From contig DBCI01000098.1 of the NCBI GenBank assembly GCA_002292975.1, forward strand, positions 1 through 8,203: a stretch of DNA of 8,203 nt, given 5' to 3'. Below, in pieces: positions 1 through 4,948 of this stretch (position 1 is the first letter of the stretch; each line of letters starts with the position of its first letter). A program made the translations under genes and the position numbers. Source of the DNA: Polynucleobacter sp. UBA962. GTDB taxonomy: Bacteria > Pseudomonadota > Gammaproteobacteria > Burkholderiales > Burkholderiaceae. The notes under the pieces are model-generated. The model was given only the letters and a program-made list of their open reading frames with translations, was not told the DNA's origin and did not search any database.

Positions 1-865
1 ACGCCAATAAGATGGAGATTGGGTTAGCAACCCCTTTGCCAGCAATATCTGGGGCAGAGCCATGAACCGCCTCAAAGATAGCAGCGTTCTCACCGATATT
101 GGCGCCAGGAGCCATGCCCAAGCCGCCCACAAGACCTGCAATTTGATCAGAGAGAATGTCACCAAATAAATTGGTACAGAGCAACATATCAAAGCGCCAT
201 GGATTAAGGACTAATTGCATGGCACAGGCGTCAACGATCATGTCATCCATTTCAACCCGACCTTCATATTCTTTGGCAACTTCTCTAGCGGCATCCAAAA
301 AGATGCCGGTGAGTAATTTGAGGATATTAGCTTTATGAACGACCGTAATTTTCTTACGCCCGTTCTTTAGGGCGTACTCAAAGGCAAAGCGTGCGATGCG
401 TTTGCTACTTGCGCGTGTGTTCATGCCGGTGGCAACAGCAACTGCCTTTGGATCATCACCGACTGGAATGTAGTATTCATGAGCCACATAAAAGCCGCCC
501 AAGTTCTCACGCACCAACACAATATCAATGTTCTCAAAGCGACCCGGGATCAGTGTTTTGGCAGGGCGCACATTCGCATAGAGCTCAAACGCTTCACGCA
601 AGCGAACATTGGATGACCGAAAACCACCACCCACAGGCGTAGTCAGTGGACCCTTGAGGGCTAAGCAGTGCTTGCGGATGCTTGCCAAAGTTTGTTCTGG
701 CAAAGGATCGCCCAAGACGTCAACACCCGCTATGCCTGCCTGCTGAACATCCCACCGAAAAGGGCTACCTAAGGCATCTAAAATTTGCATGGTGGAGGCA
801 ACGGTCTCAGGGCCAATGCCGTCGCCAGGGATGAGGGTTGCTGTAATGGGATTTGAGGTACTCAT
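1..865 (-). CDS. NAD-dependent isocitrate dehydrogenase, 3' end outside the window
   Basis: Cytosolic beta-decarboxylating dehydrogenase that would convert isocitrate to 2-oxoglutarate with NAD+ in the TCA cycle. Reading the minus strand from the ATG at 865 gives 288 uninterrupted residues; family members have about 345, so some 55 C-terminal residues lie beyond base 1. Visible landmarks: IPGDGIGPE near residue 12, the substrate loop GFRSSNVRLRE at 81-91 (Ser85, Arg90), YANVRP at 96-101, VHKANI at 176-181 (Lys178), the metal-binding stretch NLFGDILSD at 232-240, and HGSAPDIAGKG at 268-278. Asp273-Ile274 stand where NADP enzymes of the family carry Lys-Tyr, which argues for NAD. Length and loop sequence favour isocitrate over isopropylmalate dehydrogenase, but homoisocitrate or tartrate dehydrogenase is not fully excluded. 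One oddity: the usual RENxEG motif reads RENLGG at 119-124. It is transcribed divergently from the nitroreductase gene across a 101-base gap. Confidence 0.88.
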   Translation of the reverse strand, partial: MSTSNPITATLIPGDGIGPETVASTMQILDALGSPFRWDVQQAGIAGVDVLGDPLPEQTLASIRKHCLALKGPLTTPVGGGFRSSNVRLREAFELYANVRPAKTLIPGRFENIDIVLVRENLGGFYVAHEYYIPVGDDPKAVAVATGMNTRASSKRIARFAFEYALKNGRKKITVVHKANILKLLTGIFLDAAREVAKEYEGRVEMDDMIVDACAMQLVLNPWRFDMLLCTNLFGDILSDQIAGLVGGLGMAPGANIGENAAIFEAVHGSAPDIAGKGVANPISILLA

Positions 866-966
866 AGAGAATCGATTGATAATGGTGGAATTGTCCTATT
901 TTAGTTCGACCAATCACAACCCAGAAAAACCAAGCAGATTAATCCAATTTAACCGTTCTGAAGACC
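866..966. promoter_or_regulatory. Divergent intergenic region between isocitrate dehydrogenase and rutE-like gene
   Basis: This 101-base spacer separates two divergent start codons and must hold the promoters of both genes unless they are transcribed from further away. It is A/T-rich. Possible -10-like hexamers are TATTTT at 897-902 on the plus strand and TAAAAT on the minus strand over the same bases, but neither has a good -35 box at the right distance. No clear operator palindrome was seen. The exact promoter positions are unresolved. Confidence 0.45.
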
Positions 967-1557
967 ATGACTAAACTACTACCGATTGATTTCCAAAAAT
1001 CACTGTTTACCGAGGCGCGCACCGTGCACGCCTTTGAGCACCATGCATTTACAGACGCTCAGATTAAAGAGTTATATGAGCTATTTAAGTGGGCACCAAC
1101 AGCATTTAATGCCCAACCCGGTCGATATGTATTTATACGGAGTGATGCTGCAAAAGAGCGTTTACTACCCGCACTGAGCCCGGGTAACGTTCCTCAGGTT
1201 AAAAGCGCATCCTTGACAGTTATCGTTGCCTTTGACACTCTCTTTTATGAACACCTTCCAGTCTTATACCCCGTTGTGGATGCCAAACCATTTTTTGAGG
1301 GTAAGCCGGCAGTAACCGAAGTGGCTGCTCTACGCAATAGTGCTTTGCAAGGAGCTTTTCTGATTATGGCGGTCCGCAGTCTGGGCTTTGATTGTGGAGC
1401 CATGTCGGGTTTTGATCCTGCCAAGGTCAATGCAGAATTTTTCCCCGATGGACGCTATAAGGCAAATTTCTTGCTGAACATTGGAGTTGCAGATCCTGCC
1501 GGTATTTATCCGCGAGGCCCACGTCTTACTTTTGATGAGGTTGTGCAAATCATCTAA
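967..1557 (+). CDS. rutE: RutE/HadB-like nitroreductase (putative malonic semialdehyde reductase)
   Basis: Predicted cytosolic FMN-dependent NAD(P)H oxidoreductase. In Escherichia coli, RutE reduces malonic semialdehyde to 3-hydroxypropionate at the end of uracil degradation. This protein has 196 residues, the same length I recall for E. coli RutE, and follows it closely: FTEART at 14-19, the FMN-loop-like stretch KWAPTAFNAQP at 41-51, ALSPGN at 69-74, RNSALQGAFLI at 123-133, AMSGFDPAKV at 145-154, and the C-terminal GPRLTFDEV at 184-192. No other rut gene is in the window, so the role in pyrimidine breakdown is unproven; a general quinone, aldehyde or nitro-compound reductase is an alternative. 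The start at 967 gives the family length; the upstream sequence has only a weak Shine-Dalgarno. A small membrane-protein gene follows 30 bases downstream and may be co-transcribed. Confidence 0.85.
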   Translation: MTKLLPIDFQKSLFTEARTVHAFEHHAFTDAQIKELYELFKWAPTAFNAQPGRYVFIRSDAAKERLLPALSPGNVPQVKSASLTVIVAFDTLFYEHLPVLYPVVDAKPFFEGKPAVTEVAALRNSALQGAFLIMAVRSLGFDCGAMSGFDPAKVNAEFFPDGRYKANFLLNIGVADPAGIYPRGPRLTFDEVVQII

Positions 1558-1574
1558 ACTGAACAATTCATGAA

Positions 1575-1580
1575 AGAGGA
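1575..1580 (+). promoter_or_regulatory. Ribosome binding site choosing the start at 1588
   Basis: AGAGGA lies seven bases before the ATG at 1588. The in-frame ATG at 1570 has no purine-rich stretch before it and would place this site inside the coding sequence, so 1588 is the better start. Confidence 0.6.
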
Positions 1581-1587
1581 TAAGGCA

Positions 1588-1764
1588 ATGGGATATTTTC
1601 CGGAAGATACATTACGGCGCGTAATGATGGTGGTCTTTGTGGTGTTAGCGATTGTGGAACTGACACGCGGTTCGTGGTTCTTTATTGTCGATGTCTTATT
1701 TGCTTTATCTCTATCGCCCAAAATATTGGCGAGCGTGATGGGGGTATTTAAGCGTAAGGATTGA
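1588..1764 (+). CDS. Small two-helix membrane protein of unknown function
   Basis: A 58-residue protein that I do not recognise. A short amphipathic start (GYFPEDTLRRV) leads into a hydrophobic segment at about 12-26 (rich in Val, Ala and Leu), a short polar turn (LTRGS), a second hydrophobic segment at about 31-52, and a basic end (FKRKD). This pattern fits a two-pass inner-membrane microprotein. Starting at the upstream ATG (1570) would add six charged residues, but the AGAGGA site favours 1588. It lies 30 bases behind the nitroreductase gene on the same strand with no terminator between them, so they probably share a transcript. Coding status rests on the ribosome binding site, the position and the clean hydrophobic pattern. 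No function is proposed. Confidence 0.6.
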   Translation: MGYFPEDTLRRVMMVVFVVLAIVELTRGSWFFIVDVLFALSLSPKILASVMGVFKRKD

Positions 1765-2016
1765 AAATAATCCTACGGTAGTCAAATGCCCAACTGTTAT
1801 GTGCTACTGCGGGCAATAGATGGTACGAGGCAAACTATGCGATACAGATCGTACAAAAATTTTTATAGTGATCTGCTCATAAAACCCCCCTTGGTTAGAC
1901 TTAATGTCTAACTTTTGGGGGTCAGATCAATTTGGGTATGTTTCGTTCATATACTTAGCCGATCTAGCTAATGCCCTAGAGATTAATTACACTAATTTAT
2001 ACGATACCCAATCAAT
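1765..2016. other. Convergent intergenic spacer
   Basis: A 252-base stretch between two convergent genes. It holds a weak inverted repeat, GTACGA at 1823-1828 with TCGTAC at 1849-1854, followed by A5T5 at 1855-1864, which could stop plus-strand transcripts. It also holds the long hairpin at 1870-1928 described separately. I see no coding sequence and no RNA gene that I recognise. Confidence 0.5.
1870..1928. terminator. Long imperfect hairpin, probable transcription terminator
   Basis: GTTAGAC at 1894-1900 and GTCTAAC at 1906-1912 form a perfect 7-bp stem around the loop TTAAT. Beyond a three-base internal loop the stem continues as ACCCCC (1884-1889) with GGGGGT (1917-1922). A further outer pair, GATCTG at 1870-1875 with CAGATC at 1923-1928, can close the structure if the eight bases 1876-1883 bulge out. 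Read on the minus strand, the inner hairpin is followed by TTTTATG, which suits a terminator for the carbonic-anhydrase gene. On the plus strand there is no T-tract. The element may act as a barrier between the convergent transcripts. Confidence 0.55.
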
Positions 2017-2580
2017 TTAATTAGGTTGGTATGGTAGGGATGAGTGGTGCAAAACAATCCGCAAAGCCCCTTTATCATCTTTAATAAAGCCCCAAGTTTT
2101 ATCTACAGTGGTAATTTTATTTGCATTGTCAGTAATGACAACATTACCTAGCGTCATAGCAGCATTACCGGTAATCACAATACCCACATTTTTAATTTCA
2201 CATTTTTTCCAACCCTTTAGTGCAAATCCACTGTCAGTTGGATACTTAGAGTTGCCGCCCACAAAATATGCCAACGCTCCTTCCTTAGTAACCCGAAAAG
2301 TGTCCTTTCCACTGGTTAAGGTAGGTTTAAATAAAACAGGCCCAAGTTGATAGGCGTATGCACCATCAATTACTTTTTCAGCTAAGGCCTTTGCGGCTTT
2401 TTGGCTTTTCTTGCCCTCCTCACTAATATTGACTAGTGCAGTGCACCAGCCCTTTTGTGCTGCTAAAACATCTGCTTCTGAGATCGCGCGATTGAGAATG
2501 GGAGTCTGTGCCATTGCCACTGCTGGTAAGAGGGTGCCCACTATAGAAATAGCCAGACAGAATTTTTGAGTAATTAACAT
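2017..2580 (-). CDS. Probable periplasmic iota-class carbonic anhydrase (COG4337-like)
   Basis: A 187-residue exported protein, predicted to interconvert CO2 and bicarbonate in the periplasm. Residues 1-24 form a Sec signal peptide: Lys6, a hydrophobic core, then AVAMA before Gln25. The mature part has the SnoaL/NTF2-like pattern of the iota-carbonic anhydrases: KGWCTALVNIS (43-53), a helix with AYAYQLGPVLFKPT (74-87), FRVTKEGALAYFVGGN (95-110), the repeated Gly/Ala-rich strand around 132-148, VDKTWGFIKDD (159-169), and at the C-terminus HHSSLP at 178-183. The HHSSxP signature is the established hallmark of this class, known from a diatom, Anabaena and Burkholderia territorii; some members work without metal. 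An AAGGA ribosome binding site lies about nine bases before the ATG. The gene stands alone on the minus strand with palindromes upstream and a hairpin downstream. Assignment is by motif memory; a non-catalytic SnoaL-like protein is the main alternative. Confidence 0.8.
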   Translation of the reverse strand: MLITQKFCLAISIVGTLLPAVAMAQTPILNRAISEADVLAAQKGWCTALVNISEEGKKSQKAAKALAEKVIDGAYAYQLGPVLFKPTLTSGKDTFRVTKEGALAYFVGGNSKYPTDSGFALKGWKKCEIKNVGIVITGNAAMTLGNVVITDNANKITTVDKTWGFIKDDKGALRIVLHHSSLPYQPN

Positions 2581-2612
2581 TTTTATTTTTCCTTATAAGT
2601 ATTAAAGAGTAA

Positions 2613-2650
2613 ACAAGAAATACTTGTACTTTTTTTGTATCATTTGATAC
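2613..2650. promoter_or_regulatory. Two inverted repeats upstream of the carbonic-anhydrase gene
   Basis: ACAAG at 2613-2617 pairs with CTTGT at 2623-2627 around AAATA, and GTATCA at 2637-2642 pairs with TGATAC at 2645-2650 around TT. The second is a perfect palindrome with a two-base centre, the size of a dimeric repressor site. They lie 33-70 bases before the start codon at 2580, where a promoter should be. No strong -35/-10 pair could be placed with confidence. Use as an operator is inference. Confidence 0.35.
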
Positions 2651-2702
2651 GTAGAAGAATGCTAGACGTGTAGTTATTAACTTATTTTCAATCTAGCCAC
2701 AT

Positions 2703-2726
2703 AAAATCTGGCTCACACCAGATTTT
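2703..2726. terminator. Bidirectional hairpin with T-tracts
   Basis: AAAATCTGG at 2703-2711 and CCAGATTTT at 2718-2726 are perfect inverted copies around the loop CTCACA. On the plus strand the stem runs into TTTTCTTC; on the minus strand it ends in TTTTATG. It would suit an intrinsic terminator for minus-strand transcription coming from the thioesterase gene, whose stop lies about 220 bases upstream, and would insulate the carbonic-anhydrase gene. The stem has only three G:C pairs, so strength is moderate. Confidence 0.55.
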
Positions 2727-2916
2727 CTTCATAATACCTCTTAATGCATATTATTTTTTTTAAATGAAATAAGTCCATGACAAATCTAAGCAAGAGCCCT
2801 ATAAATCTGTCTATTCCTCAAGATAATGGCTCTGCCCACCTATTTGAAAGGTATGAGGTCGAGAGGTATTTTTCTATAGCTTTAATGTAGTTTTCTGATG
2901 ATCATGAGCTTTTAAT

Positions 2917-2959
2917 GGCCTGGTGGCTCCGTCGGTAGAGCGGGGGCTTCAAGCCTGTG
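2917..2959 (+). pseudogene. tRNA-like 5' half (D-arm and anticodon arm remnant)
   Basis: The bases read like the 5' half of a tRNA: a possible acceptor strand GGCCTGG at 2917-2923, the linker TG, a D-stem GCTC at 2926-2929, the loop CGTCGGTA, the D-stem partner GAGC at 2938-2941, then GGGGC and a seven-base loop TTCAAGC. The D-arm differs from the common tRNA form by one base (C for A at the first loop position). No T-arm and no matching 3' acceptor strand follow, and the anticodon stem pairs poorly, so this is not a working tRNA. Bases 2949-2951 are also the stop codon of the thioesterase gene on the other strand. It may be a relic of a past recombination at a tRNA, or chance. Confidence 0.3.
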
Positions 2960-3359
2960 GTGGGATAGAGTATGTGCCTGTAGCATGTGCAACGGGTGTT
3001 GGATCATCCCCTGAATAGATATAGACTTCACCAACCACTAAAGACCTCCCTAGCTTTAATAAATGACTTTCCCCGCGGATAAATTGCGCAGGTTGGGGGC
3101 GTCTCAAGAAGTTGATATTAAAACTGGTGGTGACGGTTAAGGGCACAATCCCGATCTCCCCTAAGATAGCGACATACAGAGCAACATCCGCTAAGGCCAT
3201 CATGGTAGGCCCTGATACTGTGCCACCGGGTCGAAGTTCTTCCACACCAACGGGATGGGTGACCACAGCACTGTTATTGCCAACCGAGATGATTTGGCAT
3301 TTGGTTTGTGGAAAATCCTTCGCAAAGAAGGCGGTGAGCTGCTCACGATTGGCTGGCAT
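2949..3359 (-). CDS. PaaI-family hotdog acyl-CoA thioesterase
   Basis: A 136-residue single-domain hotdog protein, likely a cytosolic thioesterase that hydrolyses acyl- or aryl-CoA esters. Family features: the central helix region RPGGTVSGPTMMALADVALY at 43-62 with the catalytic-type Asp58, the strand TTSFNINFLR at 77-86, then GESHLLKLGRSLVVGEVYIYS at 96-116 and the closing VAHATGTYSIPP at 123-134. The well-known HGG of PaaI is replaced here by PGG, as I recall from a common proteobacterial subgroup, so the substrate cannot be deduced. A TAGGA ribosome binding site precedes the ATG at 3359 by about six bases. Its stop codon falls in the tRNA-like segment. The gene appears monocistronic. Confidence 0.82.
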   Translation of the reverse strand: MPANREQLTAFFAKDFPQTKCQIISVGNNSAVVTHPVGVEELRPGGTVSGPTMMALADVALYVAILGEIGIVPLTVTTSFNINFLRRPQPAQFIRGESHLLKLGRSLVVGEVYIYSGDDPTPVAHATGTYSIPPQA

Positions 3360-3654
3360 TGAAAATCCTATCTATGGTCTAAACCCAGCCTCTATTTTAG
3401 GGGAGGTAGCAATATAAAGAGTGGGTTAATAGACCTTTTAAATTAGCTTGAGTATTGAATAAATCATATTTATTCTCAATTTGGCTGATGCAGGTCATAT
3501 CAATTTCTGCGCAAGCAACCAGTACCGTGTGTTCCATGGCTCAAAACAAAGAGCTTATCAAGCAAAACCTTGATTTTGAGTAGATCCGTGGAGATACATA
3601 AGTGTATAAAGGTAAATAGCGATTAGAGCCCGATGGTGAAGTTTTAGCTGTAAG

Positions 3655-3687
3655 TAAACAAAAGCCCGACGGGTATGCCGCCGGGCT
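3655..3687 (-). terminator. Intrinsic terminator of the predicted small RNA
   Basis: On the minus strand AGCCCGGCGG pairs with CCGTCGGGCT (plus-strand bases 3678-3687 and 3663-3672) around a five-base loop, with nine of ten positions matched, and is followed directly by TTTGTTT. A G/C-rich stem plus T-tract is a textbook rho-independent terminator. It points away from the PIN gene, towards the thioesterase gene. Confidence 0.8.
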
Positions 3688-3819
3688 GTGCCACTCTTTT
3701 GAGTGGATGTCGTCGCTACAGGAGTTTGATGTCCCGTATTGAAGAAGGGTGCATGAATGTACCCTCATGAGAACTGGTATTGCTACCAGTGTGGATCACA
3801 CACAAACTATGACACCACG
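3656..3819 (-). ncRNA. Predicted stand-alone structured small RNA, about 165 nt
   Basis: The stretch runs from a strong promoter (-35 at 3848-3853, -10 at 3825-3830) to a strong terminator and can fold almost end to end. Hairpins by plus-strand position: a 5-bp stem at 3789-3801 (shares two bases with the next), a perfect 7-bp stem at 3773-3790 with a four-base loop, GGGT/ACCC at 3747-3764, a 6-bp stem at 3718-3737 with an eight-base loop, a perfect 6-bp stem at 3691-3706 with a four-base loop, and the terminator. A minus-strand open frame across it has no ribosome binding site and no protein-like composition. I do not recognise it as 6S RNA, tmRNA, RNase P RNA, SRP RNA or a known riboswitch. 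With some 300 bases between terminator and thioesterase start, a stand-alone RNA is likelier than a leader. The 5' end is estimated from the -10 box. Confidence 0.65.
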
Positions 3820-3824
3820 CTTTC

Positions 3825-3853
3825 ATCCTATGCCTACAATTGCCCTGTGTCAA
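3825..3853 (-). promoter_or_regulatory. Sigma-70 promoter of the predicted small RNA
   Basis: On the minus strand a perfect TTGACA (3848-3853) is followed after exactly 17 bases by TAGGAT (3825-3830), which matches four of six consensus -10 bases including the key first, second and last. This is the best promoter match I found in the window. A transcription start is expected near 3818-3821. Confidence 0.7.
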
Positions 3854-3949
3854 TACAGAAATTCATAAAATTTATTTATCACGATACGCTCTGAACATAT
3901 CGAGCTAAGTAAATGAATTTATTTGCTTATTGCAATGCAGAATAAAATC

Positions 3950-4348
3950 TTAATAGGTCAGCACCTCAATTTCTAAATCGAGTAAATTGCTTCTTAAGTC
4001 AATTAAGGCAAGGTCTTTGCTGTAGAGAACCGCAGGCCTGACCTGAAAGGCCAGATCAATAAAGATTTGATCGTCGGGGTCTGAGCAGCGCACTGGGGCA
4101 CTGTGCTTGATTGTTAATTGAGTACCCAATTCTTGCCAATACCGCAGAATATTATTTTGGTCTTCATCGCTAAGATTAAATTGCGCACGACCCAGCACAT
4201 CTCTAAATTCATCTAGCATCTCCCTACAAAAAAACACTAGAGATCGCTTGCTTGTAATGTCGTCATGAAGAGCCGTGACGCGTGGGTCAGTAAAGACAAA
4301 TAAATCCAGCAATACATTGGTATCAATAATTAGGTGCGGGGTACTCAT
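3950..4348 (-). CDS. PIN-domain ribonuclease, orphan toxin-like (COG1569 type)
   Basis: A 132-residue PIN-fold protein, predicted metal-dependent RNase of the 'putative toxin component' family. From the chosen start the acidic cluster is complete: Asp9 in LIIDTNVLLDL, Glu47 in EMLDEFRDVL, Asp90/Asp92/Asp93 in CSDPDDQIFIDLA, and Asp112 in YSKDLALI. The frame is open upstream to ATGs at 4384 and 4417, but MSTPHLIIDTN begins just before the first beta strand, as in relatives, and the 4417 start would overlap dctQ; none has a strong ribosome binding site. No antitoxin gene (AbrB-, RHH- or Phd-like) is next to it: upstream it diverges from dctQ, and downstream lies non-coding DNA. It may be a solitary member of a family often lacking a visible partner. 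Confidence 0.8.
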   Translation of the reverse strand: MSTPHLIIDTNVLLDLFVFTDPRVTALHDDITSKRSLVFFCREMLDEFRDVLGRAQFNLSDEDQNNILRYWQELGTQLTIKHSAPVRCSDPDDQIFIDLAFQVRPAVLYSKDLALIDLRSNLLDLEIEVLTY

Positions 4349-4408
4349 GCCAAGTATCTTAGGGCATAAATCCAATACACTCATACTTTTACATTGCGCA
4401 TTCTCACG
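4349..4408. promoter_or_regulatory. Short divergent spacer between PIN gene and dctQ
   Basis: Sixty bases separate the two chosen start codons, so the promoter of each must lie here or within the neighbouring gene. No hexamer pair close to consensus was found, and there is no evident Shine-Dalgarno before dctQ. Confidence 0.35.
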
Positions 4409-4948
4409 ATGAACCACTTACTTGCACTCTCACGCCAGATTGATCGTATGAGTTGGACTGCCGCTCAGCTCGCAGTGCTATTGGTTCTAGTATGCGCTTT
4501 TATATCTGTCGGTAATGCCTTATCCAGGTACTTATTTGATCTCAGCTCAAACGCATGGCTTGAGATGCAATGGTACTTGTTTGCAGCCATTGTGATGTTG
4601 GGAGCTGCCCATTTACTGTGTACCAATGGCCATATCCGAGTGGATCTTCTCTATTTGCGCCTTCATCAACGCCAACGCATGATGCTTGATCTATTCGGTT
4701 TAGTCTTTTTTGTGATTCCATTTAGCATCATGATGGTTCTCTATGCTTGGCCATGGTTTGTAGAGGCTTGGTTAATTGGCGAGACCTCTGCCAATGCGGG
4801 TGGCCTCATCCGTTGGCCCGTCAAGATTTTGATGCCAATCGGCTTTGGCCTGCTCATTTTGCAAGCAATTTCTGAGATTATTAAGCGTGTAGCCGCACTA
4901 CAAGGCAAGATCTCATTTGATGTGCACTATCAACGGCCTGAACAATAA
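4409..4948 (+). CDS. dctQ: TRAP transporter small membrane subunit (DctQ)
   Basis: Small integral membrane subunit of a tripartite ATP-independent periplasmic transporter; it pairs with DctM and helps dock the substrate-loaded binding protein. The 179 residues hold four predicted helices at about 17-37, 55-72, 93-113 and 137-160. Family landmarks are NALSRYLF at 36-43, SNAWLEMQWYLF at 47-58 and NGHIRVDLL at 73-81. The ATG at 4409 is preferred; a TTG at 4394 would add five residues, and neither has a good ribosome binding site. The stop codon shares one base with the dctM start, indicating translational coupling. The sequence resembles the FcbT2 (mannitol/chloroaromatic or keto-acid) branch, consistent with the DctP in this locus. 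Confidence 0.87.
   Translation: MNHLLALSRQIDRMSWTAAQLAVLLVLVCAFISVGNALSRYLFDLSSNAWLEMQWYLFAAIVMLGAAHLLCTNGHIRVDLLYLRLHQRQRMMLDLFGLVFFVIPFSIMMVLYAWPWFVEAWLIGETSANAGGLIRWPVKILMPIGFGLLILQAISEIIKRVAALQGKISFDVHYQRPEQ

Larger units (their letters stand above)
2581..2948. other. Intergenic region with palindromes, hairpin and tRNA-like half
   Basis: This 368-base A/T-rich stretch between two minus-strand genes has no convincing protein gene. It contains the upstream region of the carbonic-anhydrase gene with two inverted repeats, a terminator-like hairpin at 2703-2726, a weak 37-codon open frame at 2777-2890, and the tRNA-like segment starting at 2917. Each item except the open frame has its own entry. 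Confidence 0.5.
3360..3949. other. Long non-coding stretch containing a predicted small RNA
   Basis: No convincing protein gene lies in these 590 bases. The part at 3656-3853 on the minus strand is a promoter-RNA-terminator unit described separately. Bases 3360-3655 hold the upstream region of the thioesterase gene and a weak 31-codon plus-strand frame (3488-3583). Bases 3854-3949 are very A/T-rich and lie downstream of the PIN gene; no good terminator was seen there. Confidence 0.55.

Noticed and set aside
2777..2890. 37-codon plus-strand open frame beginning MTNLSKSPINLSI
   Set aside because: No ribosome binding site, no promoter and no recognisable family; a frame of this length is expected by chance in A/T-rich DNA.
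2917..2959. Functional selenocysteine tRNA, because the loop holds CTTCAA
   Set aside because: The long acceptor and extra arms of a selenocysteine tRNA are absent, and no T-arm follows.
3488..3583. 31-codon plus-strand open frame ending in the charged stretch AQNKELIKQNLDFE
   Set aside because: The charged end looks protein-like and the frame is open further upstream to 3452, but there is no start signal or family match; at most a degraded gene end.
3541..3768. 75-codon open frame on the minus strand
   Set aside because: It crosses the predicted small RNA and its terminator, has no ribosome binding site, and has a composition unlike a folded protein.
3656..3819. 6S RNA, tmRNA or RNase P RNA
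   Set aside because: None of their conserved cores is visible, and the serial short hairpins differ from the single long bubbled rod of 6S RNA.
4349..4417. Longer PIN protein starting at 4417 or 4384
   Set aside because: The extra residues lie outside the PIN fold, the 4417 start overlaps the dctQ start, and no ribosome binding site supports it.
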